DNA from: Nymphaea colorata
Taxonomy: Eukaryota; Streptophyta; Magnoliopsida; Nymphaeales; Nymphaeaceae
NCBI RefSeq assembly: GCF_008831285.2
Contig: NC_045150.1
Coordinates: forward strand, 9,188,001-9,252,000
Direction: 5' to 3'
Length of the DNA: 64,000 nt
The position numbers and the translations under genes were made by a program. Position 1 is the first letter of the stretch; every line of letters begins with the position of its first letter. This document shows positions 56,234-64,000 of the stretch, piece after piece. A model generated the notes under the pieces. The model was not told the origin of the DNA. It searched no databases and was given only the letters and a program-made list of their open reading frames with translations.

Positions 56234-57045
56234 TTTAGGATTGATCTACAACTACCAGTTTTTCATTCTGATGTTGAAATGATAGAAACAATCTTATGGC
56301 AGCCAGGTTCATGACTTCCTGAGATGGGTCATTCCATGTTTGGATCTACAATACATTTGGACTTCCCCATGCTTGGATCTACAATTTATTTAAACTTTTT
56401 CCGGGAGGATCATAGCCCACAGCCCAGAAAAAATCATATTTGGACTTTTTATATTAGTTTAGTTTTTAATAGTGAAGAATTCTTATGAGGCTAGGTGGTA
56501 TAATATATGAATGGTTTGAACATTTCTTGTTAATCATAAATTCATGGAAACCCTCTTGCCCGACCAGCAAAGAGAGAAAGATAAGATGGTTCTTCCAAGA
56601 ACAAGGACCTTTTGGTCATTTCAAGGATTTCATAACGGTTAAAAAGTTTCAAACCGTCGTCGTTGTCCTCCCTTCCTCACCATCCAAAGTATGGAAACAC
56701 ACTCCCTATTATTAGGTTCTCCATCGTTTCTTGCCGCGTTTCGTCCTCTCATCTTCCATCTAGGCCGGAAAAATCAACAAGAGAAACTATCCTTGCAGAA
56801 AGGAGGAGAAGCGAGAGGTGGGAGGGAAGAAAAAGATGAAGATTTCTTCGGTCTTCCTGGTTTTCACTTTTTCTTCCCTCACCCCATGATGGCCTGAACG
56901 ATGCAGTCCAGAGTCTTTCTTCAGTTGGCGCAGAAGAAATCATTTCCATTTCCAAGATTTTCTTGTCAGATCCTTACCATGCAAACCGAGACCTGAGTTC
57001 TAACCAATTTCTCAAAAAGTTGCCGGAATTTTTGGCACAGAAGTC

Positions 57046-59916
57046 ATGGCAATGCCTCGAATCTTCTTGGTGCTAATTCTTTATTCAGTTGCCTTGCGAT
57101 TTAAAGGATTGGTTGCTCAGAAGGACGCATACGTTCCCGTTGATTCCATTCTGCTGAATTGTGGCTCTTCCGGTGATGAAACAGATTCCGACGGCCGAAA
57201 GTGGAAGGGCGACGTTGGAGGCAAAATCGATCTGACATCACAGAGCGATGTTCCAGTGAAAGCCCAATACCAGGACCCTTCGCTTCCATCCACAGTGCCA
57301 TACATGTCTGCCCGAATCTTCAGTTCTGAATCGACTTACACCTTTCAGGTGACGCCGGGGCCGCATTGGATCCGCCTCCATTTCTACCCTGCTTCTTACA
57401 GCAGCCTTGCTGCATCTGATTCTTTCTTCTCTGTAACTACCGGCGGATTCACTCTCCTTCACAACTTCAGCGCTGCAATCACTGCCCAAGCTCTCACCCA
57501 GTCCTACATCATCAAAGAGTACTCCGTGAATTGCACCACCAACTCCCTGAACATTACCTTCAGTCCCTCTGCTGATCATCCATCTGCATATGCGTTTGTT
57601 AATGGGATCGAGATCATCTCGATGCCGGATATATATTACAGCGATGATGTTCGGCTCGTCGGTTTCGAAGATCAGTTAATCGACATTTCTGGCAACTCTT
57701 TTCAAATGATGTACCGGCTGAATGTTGGAGGTCAGTTCATATCAGCAGCTGAAGACTCCGGTCTTAGCAGAACCTGGTACGTGGAATTAGAATAACATTT
57801 ACTCATCACCTGTTACATTAAGCTTCTTGACATATGATAAAAAAATTTGACTCTAGGAAAATTTGTCATATATATGTGAACGTACATGTCCATGTACATT
57901 ACATACATTATATGTGTCCTGCTTTGTGCAACACCATTATCATTAACATTTAAGTAATTGAGTGGTGGGTGTAGCTGCAACAACTTGCATAATCTAATTC
58001 ATTCTTGAACTGTGGGTATTCCCCATGAGAGCAGGTATGATGACACACCTTATCTATATGGTGCTGGGATTGGTATCACAACTGCTGCTAGTAAGAAGTT
58101 GAGTATACAGTATTCAACGGACACAACGATATACACAGCTCCGGTTGATGTCTACTCCACGGCGCGGTCGATGGGCCCTGATCCAAAGATCAATCAGAAC
58201 TACAACTTAACCTGGAATTTTCAGGTGGACAAGAACTTCACATACATAGTCAGGCTACATTTTTGCGAGCTTCAGTATAATGAGGTGAATCAGAGGGTGT
58301 TTGATATTTACCTAAACAATCAAACTGCTCAAGAAAGCGCTGATATCATAGGATGGGCATCTTCGAAAGCTGTTCCTGTACACAAAGACTATGCTGTTAT
58401 GGCTTCTGATGCGGACACTTTGTGGGTAGCCCTTCATCCTTCCGTTGGGATGAAGCCGGAATATCTTGATGCTGTTCTTAATGGGATAGAGATTTTCAAA
58501 ATAAATGATGCTACTGGGAATCTGGCCGGACCCAATCCAATTCCTTCCCCTTTGCTCCCTGATCCTGTTGCTGACGACTCAGATTCATCTCCTTCCGGGA
58601 ATTCGGGAAAGAAGCTTCACGTGATTGGTGGCGCAGCTGGAAGTGCTGCAGTTTTGGGCGCTCTGGCCTTCTGTGTTGCTGTCTATTACAGAAAGAAGAG
58701 AGAAGGCCTGGGACCTGACGGCATGACAAGTGGAGCATCTGCATGGCTTCCACTCTATGGTGGAAATTCTCACACAATGGGAAGCAAAGTGTCCACTATA
58801 TCCGGAAGAAGCTGCACCAGCAGCCATGTCTCGTCGATGGCAGCCAATCTCTGCAGGCACTTTACATTTCAAGAGATCAAGCAGGGAACCAAGAACTTTA
58901 ACGAATCATTGGTATTGGGAGTTGGTGGATTTGGAAAAGTTTATGTAGGTGAGATTGATGGTGGTACCCAGAAGGTGGCAATCAAGCGGGCCAATCCTTC
59001 ATCGGAGCAGGGTGTGCATGAATTTCAAACTGAGATAGAAATGCTTTCAAAGTTGAGGCACAGGCATCTTGTTTCACTAATTGGGTATTGCGAGGATGAC
59101 AATGAGATGATCTTGGTTTATGATTACATGGCACAAGGAACACTCAGGGAACATCTCTACAAAAGTAATAAGCCCCCGCTTTCATGGAAACAGAGGCTGG
59201 AAATATGCATAGGGGCAGCTAGAGGATTGCATTATCTTCACACTGGTGCAAAATACACAATCATCCATAGAGACGTGAAGACTACCAACATTCTTTTGGA
59301 TGACAAATTTGTAGCAAAGGTTTCTGATTTTGGCTTGTCAAAAACTGGGCCTGGACTTGACCATACTCATGTCAGCACAGTGGTGAAAGGCAGTTTTGGC
59401 TACCTTGACCCTGAATACTTCAGGAGACAACAACTGACTGATAAATCTGACGTTTACTCTTTTGGGGTTGTTCTGTTTGAAGTTTTGTGCGCTAGACCAG
59501 CTTTGAATCCAAGCCTTCCTAAAGAGCAAGTAAGTCTTGCAGATTGGGCTTTACATTGTATGAAGAAAGGGGTCCTAGAGGACATTATTGATCCACAATT
59601 GAAGGGGAAGATCAATCCTGAGTGTTTGAAGAAATTCGCTGAGACTGCACAGAAATGCCTTTCCGATCATGGTATGGACCGGCCGGCAATGGGAGACGTT
59701 CTATGGAACCTTGAATTTGCTCTGCAGTTGCAGGAGAGCTCAGAAGATGGCAAGGCATCGACAACAGATAAAAGCGGAGCTCCAGGTCTCTTTAATGAGC
59801 TCAATAACCATAGTTCAGACGGTGTAGTTGGAGTTGAGGCCATGATGAATGAGGATGCCAGCACTCTAACCTCGACTGAAGTTTTCTCGCAGCTTATTAG
59901 TCCAAAAGGGAGGTAA
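57046..59916 (+). CDS. FER: FERONIA-like receptor kinase (CrRLK1L family, malectin-like ectodomain)
   Basis: Two exons, 57046-57776 and 58035-59916, join in frame to 870 aa, normal for the family. A signal peptide (about 1-24) precedes two malectin-like domains (VDSILLNCGSSG, FVNGIEIISMPD, VYSTARSMGPD, VLNGIEIFKIN). A membrane segment lies at about 440-463 and a Ser/Thr kinase at about 533-805 with the glycine loop GVGGFGKV (539 on), VAIK lysine 561, HRDVKTTN (catalytic Asp 657) and DFG (Asp 675). The tail ends VFSQLISPKGR, as in FERONIA. It should sit in the plasma membrane, sense RALF peptides and wall pectin with LLG co-receptors, and signal through ROP GTPases; this role is inferred from the family. 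Arabidopsis FERONIA has no intron in its coding region, whereas this gene has a 258-bp one (donor GTACGT, acceptor AGCAG) within the conserved WYDDTPY block, so splicing restores the motif exactly. Confidence 0.93.
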
Positions 59917-61051
59917 TGCCTTGTTACTTGCTACAAATCTTTGGCTTGGTCGAAGGCACATTGTTCACAAGCAATCCTCGTCAAGAGCATAGCTCCAAGT
60001 CCTAGAAAATAAGTTCATTTTTTTGTCTGGTTATTTGATCAAGGATTTGCCATTGTGCTCTGTTTACTGTTATGCATCTTGCTTTAACGTGGAAAGAAGA
60101 TTCTTCATTTGTAACTGGTCACCTTCTTGTCATATTATCCTTGTAACGTTCTTTAATAATATTGGTGGTAGCAGCGTAAGTTAGTGATAAAATGAAAACT
60201 GAATGACAATTTTGGAGAACAGAGATTAAATGTCCTCCATGAATATCAAGCTATCAGATACTGCTAGAGATGTGACCAATACAATGCGCATGTAACATGA
60301 ACCTGACACTCACAGGAATCGAGCCAGTTATGCCAAACATGAACCTCTAAGTTCAACAAGTCTAGACTAATCAAAGAAGCGCAAAAATTGGAATTTTTTG
60401 CTCTTTGGTGAAACCAAAGAAGGTTTTTGCAGTAATGCTAACAAAGAAGAGGCGTCACTCAATCGGACCTGATCACAACCTGCAGATTGGATTTAGATAT
60501 CACTGAATTTCGATCCATGACAAATTAGATATGGTTATTAGTAAACAGTTTGCCTTCGCCATCAAATTCAAAATTAGATTTCCCGGTGCAATTTCAGAGT
60601 AGTGTTAATTGCAGATCCAAGATCAAAGTACTAGTACCAGGATCCAGTAATCATTTTGTTTTACTGGCACCATTATAAAGCATTTTGTTTAGCTCTATAA
60701 CTTGCTCCATGATTTTCCTTTTCGTGGGTTGCTTGTGGTGGGTTGGAAATTCATGGTTAAAGATCCTTTTGGTTCTCTCCCATAAACTCCGAGTCTTGTA
60801 TTATCATCTTGCTAGTCTACTTCTGTAGATTATGATTATAACATCTCTTAGAGTATTATATCTTAAGATCTCAAATCACGTCGTATCTAACACGCTAGGC
60901 AATCAAACACAATCCGATTGTGTTTTGAGATTTTGTTTCATCGTATACATTTATACATCATATATGTGATGAGTTTCAGTACTCTTCCACTCTAGAAGCA
61001 CAATTTATGGCTACACACACACAAATATATATATAGTGAAGCTGAAGCACA

Positions 61052-61054
<3 letters not shown>

Positions 61055-61147
<93 letters not shown>
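61055..61147. repeat. (TA)n microsatellite, about 46 units
   Basis: An uninterrupted TA run of about 93 bp. Confidence 0.95.
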
Positions 61148-61150
<3 letters not shown>

Positions 61151-61902
61151 TAGAAGCCAAACGAATAGGTCATGGACAAAAGTCAGAGCCTTAAGTTTTT
61201 TTTGAAATCTAACCTTACCAATATGACCATAAAGCTGATCATTTTTTGGGATTTAATAGTGTTTTTTTAATAAGCAAAAATGAATGGCTGTCATAGCATC
61301 AACATTTTGATAATAGAAAAAACAACATTTTTTCGTGAAAACAACTTCATTCAAAACATGTTTTATATAGAAAAAAACTTTTACAAATATATTGGGATGT
61401 ATATGTTTTATTTAAAATAATTGTTTAGCAAAAAATTAAGGTCTAGTTTTTATTGTTGAGATAAAGGTCGGGCTTTTACCAAATTTTTCTCCTTCCAATT
61501 ACCAATGGAATCATTTTAGCCATTTATTACATGGTTGAGAGAAAAACAAAGAGAAAAAATTATTAACTAGTAGCAATTAATTAAAATACCATGTTGATTT
61601 TTTTCTTTGTTTTTTTCTTAACCGTTCACATTGAAAAAATCAACAACCAAAATGATTTCTTTCCAAATCTAGCACCAAAGGGTTTGGTGTCTACTAATTT
61701 CTACATATACTAGGCACTTGGGTGTTAAGCTCCTAAGGATCATCTTGATCATTAGTCATTCTAACATAGATGGCTGAAAATAAAACAATGAAAAAAAAAA
61801 GGAGATAAAATATTTTAGTCATCGAGTATTAACAATTTTTCTCTTTATTTCAACCATTCATTTTAAAGATCAATGGCCAAGATAATTCCTTAAAGTTTTG
61901 TC

Positions 61903-62023
<121 letters not shown>

Positions 62024-63362
62024 CCAACCGTTAGTCTAATCATAGCTGCTCGATGTAATGAATTAGGTGTAGATGATTGAACATACTATTCGATGGCATC
62101 TAATGATATAATGTGAGAGGAGAGGCAGAAAGGTTTCTTTGTCCAGGTTTGGATGAGAAATCCTCATGTCTCTCATAGCACACGACCCGATGTATTACAT
62201 TAGGCAATCATAAATGGATAAAACTTTGGATGGCTGGAGGATTTCAGATATATATATATATATATAGAAATCAATTAAAAAAAAAGGTTTCATATAGATT
62301 TTTAGATGCTAATGCATACAGTCGGATGGTTGTTCTTTTTTTTTCTTTTATATTAATAAAATTCATCACAAAAAGTTGCATTTCGTCGCTAAAAACGTTG
62401 ATTAGCAATCACAAAAGCACTTTTTCCTATGGTTTTTAAGAGATAATTTTTTTTTTTTTTAAAAAAAAGGGAACAATCTGACCTGAAATTTCAATTCTCC
62501 AATCAAGTATTATGGGGATCTCCTCTACTACCAACTACCACCACATGCAATGCATTGAGCAAAACACAGCTTACACACACACACATGCAATGCAGTCACC
62601 ATGTTGGAACGTCATCATGAGGATGCAGTCCACTTCCAAGAACTGGGTCCATGTGGGTCTGGTCTGAGAAAAAATAAATGCCAAAGTGTGGTCAAAGGGG
62701 GTCAAGCCCAGTAGGCCTGCCCCGCACCCACCCACCCAGCGAGGAGGAGTCAGGTTTGGATAAGCACGCCACATACCGATGGTCCCAAGTTCCCAGAACC
62801 AGTATGTCCCAAGCAGTGTACGGATCGTTTAAAATTTTTTTTGGTGCAGCTGAAGCTACCAGATGTTGTAGAATTAAGTTACGGATGGCCGCTGTGCAGC
62901 TCAAATTCTCCATCTTACGAAATTGAAAAATAATTTAAAAGTATTTTAAATTCATTTTAGAAAAAAAAAATAAAAACATAAAAACTTTAGAGTGTTGAAC
63001 ATCATGATCAATCGAGAAATATATCGTTTTGGATAAACTCACCAGAAAATTTGAAAGTATAACAAATTTTATTTTATTTTTCACACGCAATATTAGAAGA
63101 AGAAACTAGAACGTCAGTTTTTAATGTATCTGTTCATGGAGCTTTAGTTCGGACGTGGGGCCACGAATCTATCGGATCCAAACCGGGAAGCATTTCATAT
63201 TTATTAACCGTGGCATTTTCAAAACATCCGTGAAAAGAAATCTGGTGGCATTGTGTATTTTATTACTTGTTAAAATTAATTTTGTCTGGTCCGGAAGATG
63301 TGGCGTCCCAATGATGACAAGGACCTACATTGATTTTATTCCTACATATGTTTTTTGTCTTT

Positions 63363-63385
63363 TATATATATATATATATATATAA
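63363..63385. repeat. (TA)n microsatellite, short
   Basis: About 11 TA units. Confidence 0.9.
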
Positions 63386-64000
63386 AGAAAACTGGTAGCT
63401 ACAAGACCTTATGCTATACTTGATGGGAATTGTTAGACCCATTGATTTTAAGAGTATCAAGTGCTAGAAATTATGACAAAAAAAAATGGAAATGTATTTG
63501 TATTTTGAAAAGACCGAAACATGCCTCAAAGGAGGCACAGATGTTGATTAAGAGAACTCATATGTTTTCTCCTTTTAAAGGTACTTCAGTCTCCCAAATA
63601 TACATCTAGATTATTATTATTATTATTTTTTACTTAATTTTCAATATATGATTTTGTTAAAATCAACATCCTAAAAAACTCCCCTCAAGTTTAGCATATG
63701 ACATATATATATATATTTAATTTTTACTTATTACTTATTAGTGTCCCCCTCTTACGTAATGAATTCATGTCCATAATACTTTACTTAAAGCCGAGACTAA
63801 TTGTCTACCAGTCCACGGTCAAAGCTATTGGAGGGTTGTTGTTTTAGAAAATGACAAGTCATAGAATTTAGCTGTGAAAAGCTGCAATTGTTTTTATAAA
63901 GTTGAAGATGATATAAAATAAATATTTATTTTTTTGTCTTTTTCATTGAAAAAATATGCACAATTGTTGAGCTATCTAACAAGCAGCCCATGTCAAATAA

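Larger units (their letters stand above)
52368..57045. other. Repeat-rich intergenic spacer upstream of both the PDV1-like and FERONIA-like genes
   Basis: No gene is supported. It contains TA microsatellites, a compound (TA)n-(GA)n repeat, a degraded MITE near 55.4 kb, a degraded hAT-like element at 55877-56233, and scattered transposon-like AT-rich sequence at 53.9-54.65 kb. The last about 350 bp should be the leader of the FERONIA-like gene and contains short upstream ATGs, including ATGATGGCCTGA at 56886. Confidence 0.55.

Overview
The window is nuclear DNA of a flowering plant. The genes are interrupted by many short AT-rich GT-AG introns, every recognisable product is a plant protein (plastid-targeted ketol-acid reductoisomerase, plastid-division proteins, a FERONIA-type receptor kinase), and the spaces hold copia and MITE-type transposons and long TA/GA microsatellites. 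The species cannot be fixed from the sequence alone. The supplied reading frames sometimes begin at GTG, so starts and exon borders below were re-derived from ATG codons and splice sites.

Layout, left to right. 1-2131: 3' part of a Ty1/copia retrotransposon (intact reverse transcriptase/RNase H frame plus 3' LTR, + strand), lying where an intron of the next gene should be. 2755-5899 (-): eight exons of an LPAT2-type lysophosphatidic acid acyltransferase; its C-terminal exons are not in the window. 5.9-11.9 kb: intergenic with several MITE-like elements, including a 720-bp hAT-like element with an internal GAGCTCGA-rich minisatellite. 11943-14920 (+): Golgi beta-1,3-galactosyltransferase of the B3GALT12-14 clade, 7 exons, 341 aa. 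15881-22843 (-): ketol-acid reductoisomerase, 11 exons, 591 aa, with a 486-bp tandem duplication in intron 3. 24619-44597 (-): complete clathrin heavy chain, 30 exons, 1708 aa, its large introns carrying transposon relics. 47094-49253 (+): PDV1. 50577-52367 (-): a second, diverged PDV1-like gene, tail-to-tail with the first. 52.4-57.0 kb: repeat-rich spacer. 57046-59916 (+): FERONIA-like receptor kinase with one small intron inside the ectodomain coding region. 59.9-64 kb: repeat-rich, no gene recognised.

The genes are not an operon or cluster; each serves a separate housekeeping or signalling role (phospholipid synthesis, glycosylation, branched-chain amino acid synthesis, endocytosis, plastid division, cell-wall sensing). 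The most unusual item is the convergent pair of PDV1 paralogues, which share exon structure, intron position and phase, a membrane segment and a C-terminal Arg-Gly end, but differ strongly elsewhere. Other points of interest are the coding intron in the FERONIA-like gene, the copia insertion antisense to LPAT2, and CT microsatellites placed directly at or just after 5' splice sites in several genes.
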